Positions 27,069 through 37,729 of a DNA stretch of 64,000 bases are shown piece after piece (position 1 is the first letter of the stretch; each line of letters opens with the position of its first letter). The position numbers and the translations under genes were made by a program. The DNA comes from Sphingomonas edaphi. Lineage in GTDB: Bacteria; Pseudomonadota; Alphaproteobacteria; Sphingomonadales; Sphingomonadaceae. Under the pieces are notes generated by a model. It saw nothing but the letters and a program-made list of their open reading frames with translations, searched no databases and was not told the DNA's origin. The stretch spans positions 124,001-188,000 of the forward strand of contig NZ_QXTF01000003.1 of the NCBI RefSeq assembly GCF_003583725.1, written 5' to 3'.

Positions 27069-28481
27069 TTACGACGAATAATACATGTCGAATTCGACCG
27101 GCGACGGCGTGGTTTCCCAGCGCATCACTTCCTCCCACTTCAGGTCGATGTAAGCGTCTATCTGGTCGTCGGTGAAAACATCGCCCTTGGTCAGGAATGC
27201 GCGGTCGTTACCGAGAGCGACCAGCGCTTCGCGAAGAGAACCGCAAACCGTCGGTACATTGACGAGCTCCGCCGGCGGCAGGTCATAGAGGTTCTTGTCC
27301 ATGGCATCGCCGGGATGGATGCGGTTCTGAATGCCGTCGAGGCCTGCCATCAGCAGGGCAGCGTAGGCGAGGTAGGGGTTGGCCATCGCGTCAGGGAAGC
27401 GGAACTCGACGCGCTTCGCCTTCTCGCCTGCGCCGTAAGGGATACGGCACGAGGCCGAACGGTTGCGGCTGGAATATGCAAGAAGAACCGGCGCCTCAAA
27501 GCCCGGAACTAGGCGCTTGTAGCTGTTGGTGGTTGGGTTGGTGAAGGCGTTCAAGGCGCGGGCGTGCTTGATGACGCCGCCGATGAAATAGAGCGCCATC
27601 TCGCTGAGCCCGGCGTAGCCATTGCCAGCGAACAAGGGCTTGCCGTCCTTCCAGATCGACATGTGGGTGTGCATGCCGCTTCCGTTGTCCTGCGCGATGG
27701 GCTTCGGCATGAACGTTGCGGTCTTGCCGTACGCATGGGCGACCATGTGGACGACATATTTGTAGACCTGCATGCGGTCTGCGGTCTCGACGAGCTTTCC
27801 ATAGGTCAAACCAAGCTCATGCTGGGCCGCTGCGACTTCATGGTGATGCTTGTCGCAGGGCAGCCCCATTTCGAGCATGGTCGAGACCATTTCGCCGCGA
27901 ATGTCGACGGCGCTGTCGACAGGGGCGACTGGGAAATAGCCGCCCTTGGCGCGCGGGCGGTGAGCAAGGTTTCCGCCCTCATACTCGCGGCCCGAATTGC
28001 CCGGCAATTCGACGTCGTCCAGTTTGAAATACGACGTCGCGTAGCTGTCTTCGAAGCGAACGTCGTCGAACATGAAAAATTCGGCTTCGGGTCCGACGAA
28101 GACGGTGTCGCCGATGCCGGTTGCCTTCAAGTAGGCCTCTGCGCGCGTCGCGGTCGAGCGCGGGTCGCGGCCGTAAAGCTCACCTGTCGACGGTTCGACG
28201 ATGTTGCAGACCAGGATGAGCATCGGGGTAGAGGCGAAAGGATCGACGAAGGTCGCGCTGAGATCCGGCATCAGGATCATGTCGCTCTCGTTGATCGCCT
28301 TCCAGCCAGCGATCGACGACCCGTCAAACATAAACCCGTCGGTTAGCATGTCCTCGTCGATGATCGAGGCGACCATGGTGAGGTGCTGCCACTTGCCCTT
28401 GGGATCGGTGAACCGCAGATCGACATATTCGATCTCGTTTTCCTCGATCATTTTCAGAACTTCAGCAGCTGCATTCGCCAT
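27069..28481 (-). CDS. glnA: Glutamine synthetase type I
   Basis: Makes glutamine from glutamate, ammonia and ATP. The 470-residue length matches GSI-beta. Signatures include [19 protein letters not shown], the ATP-binding [16 protein letters not shown] and the Glu flap region [13 protein letters not shown]. The adenylylation Tyr lies in NLYDLPPAE, so GlnE-type covalent control is expected. It is the last gene of a minus-strand series glnB-xre-glnA; a terminator-like hairpin lies in the 117-bp gap before it, suggesting separate or attenuated control. Confidence 0.97.
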   Translation of the reverse strand: MANAAAEVLKMIEENEIEYVDLRFTDPKGKWQHLTMVASIIDEDMLTDGFMFDGSSIAGWKAINESDMILMPDLSATFVDPFASTPMLILVCNIVEPSTGELYGRDPRSTATRAEAYLKATGIGDTVFVGPEAEFFMFDDVRFEDSYATSYFKLDDVELPGNSGREYEGGNLAHRPRAKGGYFPVAPVDSAVDIRGEMVSTMLEMGLPCDKHHHEVAAAQHELGLTYGKLVETADRMQVYKYVVHMVAHAYGKTATFMPKPIAQDNGSGMHTHMSIWKDGKPLFAGNGYAGLSEMALYFIGGVIKHARALNAFTNPTTNSYKRLVPGFEAPVLLAYSSRNRSASCRIPYGAGEKAKRVEFRFPDAMANPYLAYAALLMAGLDGIQNRIHPGDAMDKNLYDLPPAELVNVPTVCGSLREALVALGNDRAFLTKGDVFTDDQIDAYIDLKWEEVMRWETTPSPVEFDMYYSS

Positions 28482-28503
28482 GGTTTCGACTTTCGCTCGA
28501 CGG

Positions 28504-28547
28504 AAAAAAGAATCGCCTCTGGCGCAACGGCCTCAGAGATTGGCGAT
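28504..28547 (-). terminator. Terminator/attenuator-like hairpin between xre and glnA
   Basis: On the minus strand: stem 28543-28547 with 28512-28516, then 28534-28538 with 28517-28521 (4-nt bulge), 12-nt loop, followed by a T-rich tract (28504-28511, six consecutive T). It ends the glnB-xre message or acts as an attenuator in the glnA leader; it lies 23 nt before the glnA start. Confidence 0.6.
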
Positions 28548-28598
28548 ACGGATTCCAGCGGCGAGCGGCGAAGTCACGACGCTTGTGAACTTTTCACC

Positions 28599-28808
28599 TC
28601 AAAAGGCGCGGCGTTGGGCGGCGACGAGCATCCTTAGCAACATTGCCACCGGGCGAGGCACGCCAACCTTACCTTCAAGCCACAGGCTCACGGCCGATCG
28701 GCTGACTCCAATTGCATTGGCGAGGTCATTTTGCGTCCGATAGCCGAGCTTGCGCATATGGGCGCGCAATTCGTCCGGCGACATGGAGGCAAGGCGGGGG
28801 TCACTCAT
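28599..28808 (-). CDS. Small XRE-type helix-turn-helix protein
   Basis: 69-residue protein made almost entirely of an XRE/Cro-type HTH. The recognition region NDLANAIGVSRSAVSLWLEG lies at about residues 27-46, followed by a Leu-rich helix that could dimerise (RPVAMLLRMLVAAQ). It starts 8 bp after the glnB stop and precedes glnA, so it is probably co-transcribed with glnB. A nitrogen-linked or autoregulatory role is inferred only from position; no target site is proposed. Confidence 0.85.
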   Translation of the reverse strand: MSDPRLASMSPDELRAHMRKLGYRTQNDLANAIGVSRSAVSLWLEGKVGVPRPVAMLLRMLVAAQRRAF

Positions 28809-28816
28809 GGCAGGTA

Positions 28817-30041
<1,225 letters not shown>

Positions 30042-30045
<4 letters not shown>

Positions 30046-30872
30046 GCGTAAGGCGGACTGTCGAACCCTTTGGGGCTTTTCGTGAAGACTTCGTGGCCGT
30101 CCTCCGTGATCCCGATCGAATGTTCGAACTGGGCGGACAAAGAGCGGTCCCGGGTTACGGCCGTCCAGCCATCATCCAGTAATTTGACGTCCGCTCGGCC
30201 GATGTTGATCATCGGCTCAACGGTAAAGAACATGCCCGGGCGAAGCTCTGGCCCAGTGCCGGGACGCCCGGCATGGATGACTTCAGGGCTGTCGTGGAAC
30301 AGGCGGCCGAGCCCGTGGCCGCAGAAGTCGCGAACCACTCCGTAACGATGCTTTTCCGCATGGCTTTGGATTGCATGGGAAATGTCGCCCAGCCGGTTTC
30401 CGGGCTTGGCCTGCTCCAGCCCCAGCATCAGGCATTCATAGGTCACGTCGACTAGTTTGCGCGCTTTTAGCGGTACGTCTCCGACTAGGTACATCCGGCT
30501 CGTATCGCCGTGCCAGCCATCGAGGATTGGTGTCACGTCGATGTTGACGATATCGCCATCCTTCAGTGCCTTGTCGCCAGGAATGCCGTGGCACACCACG
30601 TGGTTGATCGAGGTGCAGCAGCTTTTCGTGTAGCCGCGATAACCTAGCGTCGCCGGAACGCCGCCCGCCTCTACCGTCATTCGATGGACGATCGCGTCGA
30701 TTTCCCCGGTCGTGACGCCGGGAACCACATGCGGCACCAGCGCGTCGAGAATCTCAGCCGCAAGACGGCCGGCTCGGCGCATCCCTTCAAAACCTTCTGG
30801 ACCGTGAAGCTTGATTACTTGGCTGCGGGGCTCGGCTCGGTCTTCAGGCCCGACGTGAATATATTCGGTCAT
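30042..30872 (-). CDS. map: Methionine aminopeptidase type I
   Basis: Removes the N-terminal Met from new proteins. The 276-residue protein has metal ligands in IVNIDVTPILDGWHGDTSRM, FCGHGLGRLFHDSPEVIH and FTVEPMIN, with the last Glu in the final strand. An N-terminal extension of about 25 residues precedes the catalytic core (EGMRRAGRLAAEILD). ATG at 30872 is preferred to the upstream in-frame ATG at 30893, since homologues begin MTEYI-like. It shares a CTAG stop overlap with the upstream convergent gene. Confidence 0.95.
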
Positions 30873-30898
30873 GGCCCGGATATAGTGACCCAAGCGAC

Positions 30899-31954
30899 TT
30901 AGCGCAAAGCACTGGCCGCATCGATCACTTCAACATCGGACATCATGCCCATGAGGGCGTCATACCAAGGCTTGTGACTGGAGCCGACGATATTGAGCAC
31001 GCGTACGCCTGGCTGAGTGACAAAGCTTTGCCGCACGTTCGCGGCCATCCGGAGGTTTCGCACCTCCCACCAGCCGACATAATGGCGGCCGAACAGCTCC
31101 CGGCCAGGTGCGGAAAGCGCGCCGCCAAAATCGCCTCGAATTTGTGCCTCTTGTGCGCCTGCAGCATTCAACTTGCGGTAGTAGGCAAGGGTCGATTTGG
31201 CATCGGTCATTGAAGCAATGTCACCTTGATATGCTTGGAACAGCGGCGTTTCGCGAAATCCCTCGAACCTTGCCGCCTGAGCCTTGCCGAAGGCTTCGGG
31301 TTCATTCGCCAGTGCAGCGTCGGAAGAATGATCGTCTACAAGATAGACGCGTTCTAACCCGAGCCGGGCAGCGAGGGCAGACGCTACATCGTAATTCTCG
31401 TTCTTCTTCCCGTTGTCGCGCCGCAGGATACCGAGCATTTTCTCGTCAATGCCGTCCCCAACGCGGCGCTCGGAGGGCGGCAGCCTCAACCACTGCACCT
31501 GCGCCGACGGGCGGTCGCCGGCGGCAAGAAACAGCATGGCTAGACGACGTCGCTGGGTCGCCAATGGAGCGGCAGGCCAGGAGTCCAACGTTTTGCGGAT
31601 CTCAGCATTTGCGGCGGCGGTGGAGAAACCCGTGACTTTCTCGATATCCGCAAGGTCCCAGCAATAGGTTTCAAACGCGTCCGAATAGACATCGGGATTT
31701 GCCTTCATCATCGCGCATTGTTCGCCGGCGACAGCCTCGATCGTTATGATCTGGGGTCGGTATGCCGCCAGCTTGTCTAGTAGGGGCGTAAGCCAATCTG
31801 AGCTGAAGTTTTTCACCTCACTCAGATGAAATGTCCCAAGTGTCAGGACCTTCGTGCGCTGCCCGGTAACCGGCGGACTGTCCCCCAGCGGGCCGCCCGC
31901 ATTGGCTGCAGCCGGTAGAAATAGGGCGGTAATCGCGAGAATAAGTTGGCGCAT
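30899..31954 (-). CDS. DUF5694-like secreted protein
   Basis: 351-residue protein with a signal peptide (MRQLILAITALFLPAAANAG). The body starts VLTLGTFHLSEVKNFSSDWL and contains PQIITIEAVAGEQC; this matches proteins I know as DUF5694, distantly like TraB/GumN (Tiki) folds. The C-terminal part ends GVRVLNIVGSSHKPWYDALM, where a His follows a strand as in the Tiki-like group. It should act in the periplasm or outside. Activity is unknown. It is upstream of map on the same strand with a 26-bp gap. Confidence 0.78.
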   Translation of the reverse strand: MRQLILAITALFLPAAANAGGPLGDSPPVTGQRTKVLTLGTFHLSEVKNFSSDWLTPLLDKLAAYRPQIITIEAVAGEQCAMMKANPDVYSDAFETYCWDLADIEKVTGFSTAAANAEIRKTLDSWPAAPLATQRRRLAMLFLAAGDRPSAQVQWLRLPPSERRVGDGIDEKMLGILRRDNGKKNENYDVASALAARLGLERVYLVDDHSSDAALANEPEAFGKAQAARFEGFRETPLFQAYQGDIASMTDAKSTLAYYRKLNAAGAQEAQIRGDFGGALSAPGRELFGRHYVGWWEVRNLRMAANVRQSFVTQPGVRVLNIVGSSHKPWYDALMGMMSDVEVIDAASALR

Positions 31955-32008
31955 TTTACGAATCTCTCCGTGTTATGCAGATAATACAGTAGATAGGAAG
32001 AATTTCGA

Positions 32009-32137
32009 GTGGCGAATGTTGCGGTTAGGCGATGCGGCGCTACCGTTGGTCGAGGCGACGTTACCAAAGCTGAAATTGGGCGTTTCCTCGGGGAGAGCGT
32101 TGCCCTGATGGCCTTCCAGCACTGGGAAAAGTACTGA
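32009..32137 (+). CDS. Possible 42-aa leader-type ORF coupled to CinA-like gene
   Basis: GTG-started frame of 42 codons with AGGAAG 8 nt upstream. It ends MAFQHWEKY, and its TGA overlaps the ATG of the next gene by one base (TGATG). The peptide is basic in the first half and has a helical second half. The overlap suggests translational coupling, but the frame is short and could be chance. It may be a leader or a very small protein. Confidence 0.4.
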   Translation: MANVAVRRCGATVGRGDVTKAEIGRFLGESVALMAFQHWEKY

Positions 32138-32892
32138 TGACCAAGAAGGTTTGGACCGCTGGCCTGGCAATCATCGGCGACGAAATCCTGTCCGGGCGCA
32201 CCCAAGACAAGAACATCGCGCAAATCGCGTCCTGGCTGAACGTCCAGGGCATCCGCTTGGCTGAGGTGAGAATTGTTGCCGATGTGGAGGAGCGCATCGT
32301 CGAGGCGGTCAATGCACTTCGCGAGCGCTACGACTATTGTTTCACGACTGGTGGCATAGGGCCCACCCATGACGATATCACGGTTGATGCTATTGCCAGC
32401 GCGCTCGGCGTGCCCGTTATCGTGCACCCCGAGGCTCGGGCAATTTTGGAACGCTACTACGCCGACAAGGGCGGGCTGAACGAGGGCAGGTTGCGGATGG
32501 CGCGCGTGCCGGAAGGCGCCAAGCTCATTCCCAATCGCATGTCAGGAGCGCCGGGGATCAGAATCGGCAATCTCTTCCTGATGGCCGGGGTTCCTCACAT
32601 CACCGCCGGAATGCTGGATGCGCTGACTGGCCAACTGGAAGGCGGACGTCCGCTGGTTTCCGCAACCGTCGGCGCCTTTGCTCCGGAAAGCGAAGTTGCT
32701 GAGCTCTTACGAGAAAGCGAGCGTGCGGAGGACGGCATCTCGATCGGCAGCTATCCCTTTTTCAAGGATGGCCGGGTGGGCGCCAATTTTGTTGTGCGGT
32801 CCGAAGACGAGGATCAGGCGAACAGGGTCGCCGCTAGTCTGGCCGGGAAGCTCAGCGAGGCCGGCTACGAACCGGTTGAGGGCGGCATCTAG
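32137..32892 (+). CDS. CinA-like competence/damage-inducible protein A (MoaB/Mog domain)
   Basis: 251-residue molybdopterin-binding-domain protein. The N-terminal 170 residues carry the MoaB/Mog/CinA fold: AIIGDEILSGRTQDKN and FTTGGIGPTHDDITVDAIA are the standard motifs. There is no C-terminal CinA amidase domain, so this is the short form often annotated competence/damage-inducible protein A. The short CinA family includes FAD/ADP-ribose pyrophosphatase-like activities, but the function here is not certain. The ATG overlaps the stop of a possible 42-aa frame. Confidence 0.85.
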   Translation: MTKKVWTAGLAIIGDEILSGRTQDKNIAQIASWLNVQGIRLAEVRIVADVEERIVEAVNALRERYDYCFTTGGIGPTHDDITVDAIASALGVPVIVHPEARAILERYYADKGGLNEGRLRMARVPEGAKLIPNRMSGAPGIRIGNLFLMAGVPHITAGMLDALTGQLEGGRPLVSATVGAFAPESEVAELLRESERAEDGISIGSYPFFKDGRVGANFVVRSEDEDQANRVAASLAGKLSEAGYEPVEGGI

Positions 32893-32927
32893 TTCAGGGC
32901 TGTCGCCAGTCTAGGGAGTGGATCGGC

Positions 32928-33001
32928 TGGAGCGGGTAGCGGGAATCGAACCCGCGCGTTCAGCTTGGGAAGCTGACAGGCTACCATTACATCATACCCG
33001 C
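32928..33001 (-). tRNA. tRNA-Gly (anticodon CCC)
   Basis: Cloverleaf read on the minus strand: acceptor GCGGGTA with TACCCGC, anticodon stem TCAGC/GCTGA around loop TTCCCAA (anticodon CCC), T arm GCGGG-TTCGATT-CCCGC, discriminator T, and CCA encoded (32928-32930). The mature 5' end is at 33001. Confidence 0.95.
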
Positions 33002-33054
33002 CCGTAGCGGACCGCCGATTGCCACAGGGTATTGGAGGGGTCAACGCACTCATG

Positions 33055-33085
33055 AAAAAGGGCGCCGCTCCGAAGAGCGACGCCC
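33055..33085 (-). terminator. Terminator of the TonB-dependent receptor gene
   Basis: On the minus strand: 11-bp stem (33075-33085 with 33060-33070, one wobble pair) closed by a TTCG tetraloop, followed by TTTTT (33055-33059). It starts 24 nt after the receptor stop. Confidence 0.92.
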
Positions 33086-33108
33086 CAATTCATTTCCGTC
33101 GAACGACT

Positions 33109-35745
33109 TTAGAAGCCGACGTTGAACGTCACGCTAACGGTGCGAGGCGCACCCATCTGGACGAACGGAATGCCGCTGGAGCTCGACTCGCTGTAGAAGC
33201 CTGACGAGCTAACCGGCTGGTTGGAGAACCCGCCGAAGCCACCAGCATAAAGCTTGTCGAACAGGTTGTAGACGTTCAGCTGGATGTACGTCTTGTCGAG
33301 ATCGGCAGCGAACGCACCCATGTTCAGGCGCGCGTCCATGTTAACCAGCCAATAGGCCGGAACCTTGGCAGGGAAGATCTCGCGAACTTCGTTACCAACC
33401 GACGGGCTGGTCGTGTCGCCGAAGAACACCGGCTGGTTGTTGTCGTAGACGTAGCGGGGACCGGTCCGCTTTGCAGTCAGGCCAAAGGAGAACCCCTGAA
33501 CCGGCTCAACGCTGAACGAGGTGCCGTAGGTGTACTTCGGCGAACCAGCTTCCCGGTTACCCTTGGTGAAGGCGCAGCTCCGGGCGATATCCAGGTCGGT
33601 CGCCGTTCCCGGGATGTTGTCGCAATCGGTGATGCCACCGAATTCGCCGACGATCAGGTTATTCTTGATCTTCGACTTGTTCCACGAACCGAACACGTAA
33701 GCAGTCAGCTGCGGAATCGGCTGGTAAGCGATCGAGCCGTCGATGCCGTACTTCTCGACTGAACCCAGGTTACGGAAGATGCGCTGATCGAGCTCGGCGT
33801 CATAAGCCTCGGCGATGCGGTTCTTGAAGCTCGTGTGCCAAGCCGACAACTGGGCCTGGATCTTTGAGCTACGGTAACGAACGCCACCGTCGATCGTATC
33901 GGTCGTTTCCGGCTTGGGCTTTGCGGCCGCTTCGTCCCGGTCAAAATAGAAGCTGTTGTAGAGGTTGTCCGTGCTCGGCACCGACAGGCCCTTGGCATAG
34001 CTCACAAAGCCCGAGATCTGCGGAGTGAAGTCATAGACCACGCCTACGTTCGGCAGGAACTTGGAATACTTGAATACGCGGCGCTGGGGCGGCGACCAGG
34101 ACGAATTGAGGTCAACCGCATCTTCGTCGATCGAAGCAACCTGGCCCGAGCATTCCACGAAGCCCGAAGCCGAAGAGGTCGCGCAGAAGTTCTCAAGGTC
34201 GCGCTTGAAGAAAGGCAAGCGCGCGCCGACGTTCAGCGTGAGCCTGTTATCCAGGAACTCGCCGCGATATTCCGCCGCAATCTGGTTAAGGATCGCGTAG
34301 GATTGACGGTCTCGCTTCTGAACGACCGCGCCATCGGCAGTCAGGATCGGATCATCGACGGGGAAGACATCGACCGGTTCGCCGTTGTCGCGAACATATC
34401 CGATCTGGCCCGTCTGCCGGTGGTTGGCGTGGTCACGGGTGAAGGTCGCACGGACCGTGTGATCGTCATTGATCTCATAGCGCAGGCCGCTGATCACCGT
34501 GTAGCGGCGGGTGCGGGTCTGGCTCGGCGTTAGAACAGTGACGGTGTCCAGGAGATCGCCGTCGCCATTCAGATCGATACCGACATACGGATCGCCCCCG
34601 AAGTAGCCGTACTCGCACTGAACAGTAGCGCTCTCCGGAGTTGTCGAGCAGTTCGACCGTCCGCCTGTCGGATTAAGGTCGTAGCCGTATTCGCGAGCGG
34701 TGTCGGTGCCGCCGCCATTGGCCTTGGTGTACTGGAAACTCGGATCGACCGTGAGCGTCAGGCCCTCGGCGAGGGTGAAGCGGGAGTTGCCACGGAAGTT
34801 CCAGCTGTTCGACGGATTGTAGCGACGGTCAAATTCCGTACCGCAGCTGTTGGCAGCATCGGCTGCACCTGCTTGGGGTGCGTCCACCGTGCACGGATAG
34901 TTGATGTCATACTCGCGCTCATCGCGGCTCGTCGGGAAGCCTTGGTTCGGTTCACGGTCAAGACGAAGCGGAACAGAGCCGAAGAAGTTGTTGCGGTCCC
35001 GATTGTAGCGGCCAGCGACCGAAACGAAGTCGCCGTTTGCGCCGATCGGCTGATAGACCTTCGCATTGAGCTGCGTGCGGTCCATCTTCCCGTAGTTGTT
35101 GAACGGGTTGTCGTACTTGGACGTGCTGCCGGCGATGAATGCGCGGGTGCCTACCGAAGTAAGCTCGCCCGTGTCGATCATGCCGAAGAAGCGGCGATAA
35201 TCATACTGGCCGAGCGATGCGCTGAAGCGGCCGCCCAGTTCCTTGCCCGGGTTCCGGGTGCGCTGGTTAATCGTGCCGCCGACTGCCGAAGCGGTCGGGG
35301 AGTCGACGTCGGTCGAGCCGAGGTTGACGTTGACCTGCTCGATCAGTTCCGGATCGATCGAGAAGTTCGAATAGATGTTGTAGTTACCACTGTCGTTCAG
35401 CTGGATGCCATCGAGCGTGTAGCTGATCCGCGTGGAATCAAATCCGCGGATGGTAAGCGTGCCGCCGGCATTGCCGTAAGCGTCATTGTTCTGGAAGCTG
35501 ACGCCCGGAACGATATTGATCGTGTCGAGCACAGTCTGGCCGGGGCCGCTGCGCGAAATCATTTCCTGCGTCACGACGGCCTTGGCCTTCGGAGCATCCG
35601 GAGTCTGAACGCCGCCCACATCCTGGGTGCGCGTGCCGGTGACGACAATGACTTCCTTTTCGAAGTCGACCGAGCCGGTGGACTGGGCGAAGGCGGCGGT
35701 CGGCATCACGACGGCCGTCGAGCAGAGCAGAATCAGTTTTTTCAC
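33109..35745 (-). CDS. TonB-dependent outer-membrane receptor
   Basis: Protein of 878 residues. Signal peptide of about 20 residues (KKLILLCSTAVVMPTAAFAQ) from a GTG start at 35745. Then a TonB box-like EVIVVTGTR, a plug domain (QEMISRSGPGQTVLDTINIV to about residue 170) and a 22-strand barrel ending SVTFNVGF with the terminal Phe. GGGGTG about 6 nt upstream supports the GTG. It takes up a ligand that cannot be named; the exbB-exbD genes at the left end could energise it. It is downstream of a queuosine-precursor transporter on the same strand but behind a terminator. Confidence 0.92.
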   Translation of the reverse strand: MKKLILLCSTAVVMPTAAFAQSTGSVDFEKEVIVVTGTRTQDVGGVQTPDAPKAKAVVTQEMISRSGPGQTVLDTINIVPGVSFQNNDAYGNAGGTLTIRGFDSTRISYTLDGIQLNDSGNYNIYSNFSIDPELIEQVNVNLGSTDVDSPTASAVGGTINQRTRNPGKELGGRFSASLGQYDYRRFFGMIDTGELTSVGTRAFIAGSTSKYDNPFNNYGKMDRTQLNAKVYQPIGANGDFVSVAGRYNRDRNNFFGSVPLRLDREPNQGFPTSRDEREYDINYPCTVDAPQAGAADAANSCGTEFDRRYNPSNSWNFRGNSRFTLAEGLTLTVDPSFQYTKANGGGTDTAREYGYDLNPTGGRSNCSTTPESATVQCEYGYFGGDPYVGIDLNGDGDLLDTVTVLTPSQTRTRRYTVISGLRYEINDDHTVRATFTRDHANHRQTGQIGYVRDNGEPVDVFPVDDPILTADGAVVQKRDRQSYAILNQIAAEYRGEFLDNRLTLNVGARLPFFKRDLENFCATSSASGFVECSGQVASIDEDAVDLNSSWSPPQRRVFKYSKFLPNVGVVYDFTPQISGFVSYAKGLSVPSTDNLYNSFYFDRDEAAAKPKPETTDTIDGGVRYRSSKIQAQLSAWHTSFKNRIAEAYDAELDQRIFRNLGSVEKYGIDGSIAYQPIPQLTAYVFGSWNKSKIKNNLIVGEFGGITDCDNIPGTATDLDIARSCAFTKGNREAGSPKYTYGTSFSVEPVQGFSFGLTAKRTGPRYVYDNNQPVFFGDTTSPSVGNEVREIFPAKVPAYWLVNMDARLNMGAFAADLDKTYIQLNVYNLFDKLYAGGFGGFSNQPVSSSGFYSESSSSGIPFVQMGAPRTVSVTFNVGF

Positions 35746-35819
35746 GGAACACCCCAAAAATGAACAGTGCGAACGTCGAATCAGACGGGCAGGGCGGCGT
35801 TTGGGGGGCGAATAAGACA

Positions 35820-35853
35820 AAAAGGTGACCACCCGCGAAGGGCATCACCTTTT
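35820..35853 (-). terminator. Terminator-like hairpin between yhhQ and the TonB receptor
   Basis: Perfect 9-bp stem (35820-35828 with 35845-35853), with an inner CCC/GGG pairing in the loop, followed on the minus strand by a T-run (TCACCTTTTTG). It lies 100 nt after the yhhQ stop and 75 nt before the receptor start, so it may end the yhhQ transcript or act in the receptor leader. Confidence 0.65.
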
Positions 35854-35952
35854 CCCTGATCACCGTTGTGAGAAATCCCCACCCCATCGCGCCTCCCCGC
35901 GCGACTCGGGATGCCCTAGAGCAAAATTGGCCTGAATTAACAAGCCAGTCAG

Positions 35953-36618
35953 TTAGGCCGGCCGGGCATCCAGTCGGCGACCGATGCCAACGAGCAACAT
36001 AATCACTAGGGGAACGAAGACGATTGACAGTACGACCTTGGCCAAAGCCTGGCCAAGGATGAGATCGCCGATTGGGCGAACGCCGAAGAAGGCGACGGTG
36101 ATGAAGATCAGCGTATCGACGATCTGGCTCAGCACGCTCGCGATCGCGGCGCGAACCGCCACCAGCTTGGTCGCGCCTGTCGAAAGCTTGGAAAACAGGA
36201 AAACGTTGAGACTCATCGACACGCCGTAAGCGATGATGCCGGCTGCCATCAGGCGCCAGCTTTGACCGAGGATAATCGGGAAGGCCTCCTTGGCGGGCTC
36301 ATACATGCCTTCATCGGTCGGCAGTTGGATGACGATGTAGGACAAGACAATTGCGGTCACGAGCGGCACGAAACCGAAGCGCACCAGGCTGTTCGCCGTG
36401 GTCCGCCCGTAAAGCTCGGCAACCGCGCTGGAGATGGATACGAGCAGCAGGAAGGCAAAGATGCCCGCTTCCACAGCGAGCGGCCCAAGTGCGACCTGCT
36501 TGGCTCCCAACACCCCGGCCAGCACGGTCATGCCGCCATACAGCAAGCACAGCGCAAAAAGGCCGGTGGGAATCTTCGGAGCGGCAGTCGCGGCGGCGAC
36601 GGTGTCGGTATCGGTCAT
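35953..36618 (-). CDS. yhhQ: Queuosine-precursor transporter, YhhQ/VUT family
   Basis: Integral membrane protein of 221 residues with about six helices. The family signature is visible as AELYGRTTANSLVRFGFVPL and the C-terminal RAAIASVLSQIVDTLIFITV. YhhQ proteins import preQ0/preQ1 for tRNA queuosine salvage. The start is ATG at 36618. It is divergent from adenosine kinase and upstream of the TonB receptor on the same strand, which makes an uptake link possible but unproven. Confidence 0.87.
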   Translation of the reverse strand: MTDTDTVAAATAAPKIPTGLFALCLLYGGMTVLAGVLGAKQVALGPLAVEAGIFAFLLLVSISSAVAELYGRTTANSLVRFGFVPLVTAIVLSYIVIQLPTDEGMYEPAKEAFPIILGQSWRLMAAGIIAYGVSMSLNVFLFSKLSTGATKLVAVRAAIASVLSQIVDTLIFITVAFFGVRPIGDLILGQALAKVVLSIVFVPLVIMLLVGIGRRLDARPA

Positions 36619-36742
36619 GGGCGCGAAGGCCTAACGGCTTTGCGATTGCCCGCAAGTGATTTCATGTTTGACCCGCTTATCCTGCAACGCTAGGCGGGCG
36701 CGCTTTTTCCGAAAAACGCCAAGGACTTCGCGACCAACGCTC

Positions 36743-37729
36743 ATGGCCGACGCACAGCTTGATATTGTTGCCATGGGCGATGCAATCGTCGACGTCATCG
36801 CTAGTTGCGACGACCAGTTCCTGGTGACTCACGACCTTCCCAAGGGGTCGATGCAGCTTTTGACGCCGGATCATGCCAACCGGCTCTACGCGGCGATGGG
36901 CGTCGCTAGAGAAATGTCGGGCGGCTCGGCCGCGAATTCCATGGCCGGCATCGCCGCGATGGGCGGCAAATCGGGTTTCATTGGCCAAGTCGCTGAAGAC
37001 CAGCTGGGCCTCATCTTCGAACATGACATGCATGCGCTGGGCGTTCATTTCGACACGCCGCCTATCGCCAATGGACCGCCGACTGGCCGTTGCCTGATCC
37101 TTGTCACGCCGGACGGCCAGCGGACGATGAACACCAGCCCGGGCGCCAGTCACGAACTGTCGTCGGACGTACTGGACCGCGACCTGATCGCGTCGGCATC
37201 CATCCTGTTTCTCGAAGGCTATCTGTTCGGCCCCGACAAGCCGCGTGCCGCCATGATGGAAGCGATCAAGGTGGCCCACGGGGCGGGCCGTAAGGTCGCC
37301 TTTACGCTGAGCGAGAGCGTATGCATCGCTGGCCGCAAGGAAACCTTCGGCCAGATGATCGATAGTGGCGGCGTCGACCTGCTTTTTGCGAACCAGGACG
37401 AAGCGCTCCAGTTGACGGGACGGAGCGACGTCCAGTCCGCGATCGACGAGTTGAAGGCCAAGGTTCCAACGCTGGTCATCACTAATGGCCCGGATGGCGC
37501 GATCGGCGTTGAAAATGGCGAGACGATCTCGATCCCGGCAGCGCCGGTTGATCAGGTGGTCGACACGACCGGGGCCGGTGATCTTTTCGCTGCAGGCTTC
37601 CTGACGGCACGCTGCAAGGGCGCTTCACTGGAACGTTGCCTTTGGACCGGCGCCATCGCGGCGGGCGAAGTCATCAAGCATTACGGCGCTCGTCCGATCG
37701 TCGATCTGAAAGCATTGGTACGTCTATGA
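36743..37729 (+). CDS. Adenosine kinase, PfkB family
   Basis: Phosphorylates adenosine to AMP. The 328-residue protein has the substrate lid MSGGSAANSMAGIAAMGG near residues 57-74 and the catalytic VVDTTGAGDLFAAGFL, where Asp of GAGD is the base. The usual start in the family is MADAQLDIVAMGDAIVD, so ATG at 36743 is chosen over longer frames. Its TGA overlaps the next gene's ATG (ATGA at 37726-37729), so the two are coupled. It heads a plus-strand set of nucleoside-salvage genes. Confidence 0.9.
   Translation: MADAQLDIVAMGDAIVDVIASCDDQFLVTHDLPKGSMQLLTPDHANRLYAAMGVAREMSGGSAANSMAGIAAMGGKSGFIGQVAEDQLGLIFEHDMHALGVHFDTPPIANGPPTGRCLILVTPDGQRTMNTSPGASHELSSDVLDRDLIASASILFLEGYLFGPDKPRAAMMEAIKVAHGAGRKVAFTLSESVCIAGRKETFGQMIDSGGVDLLFANQDEALQLTGRSDVQSAIDELKAKVPTLVITNGPDGAIGVENGETISIPAAPVDQVVDTTGAGDLFAAGFLTARCKGASLERCLWTGAIAAGEVIKHYGARPIVDLKALVRL

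Noticed and set aside
27564-28346. 260-codon plus-strand frame opposite glnA
   Set aside because: Antisense to a conserved gene; no start signal.
34873-35763. 296-codon plus-strand frame opposite the TonB receptor
   Set aside because: Antisense to the plug region; high Arg/Val/Asp content typical of shadow frames in GC-rich DNA.
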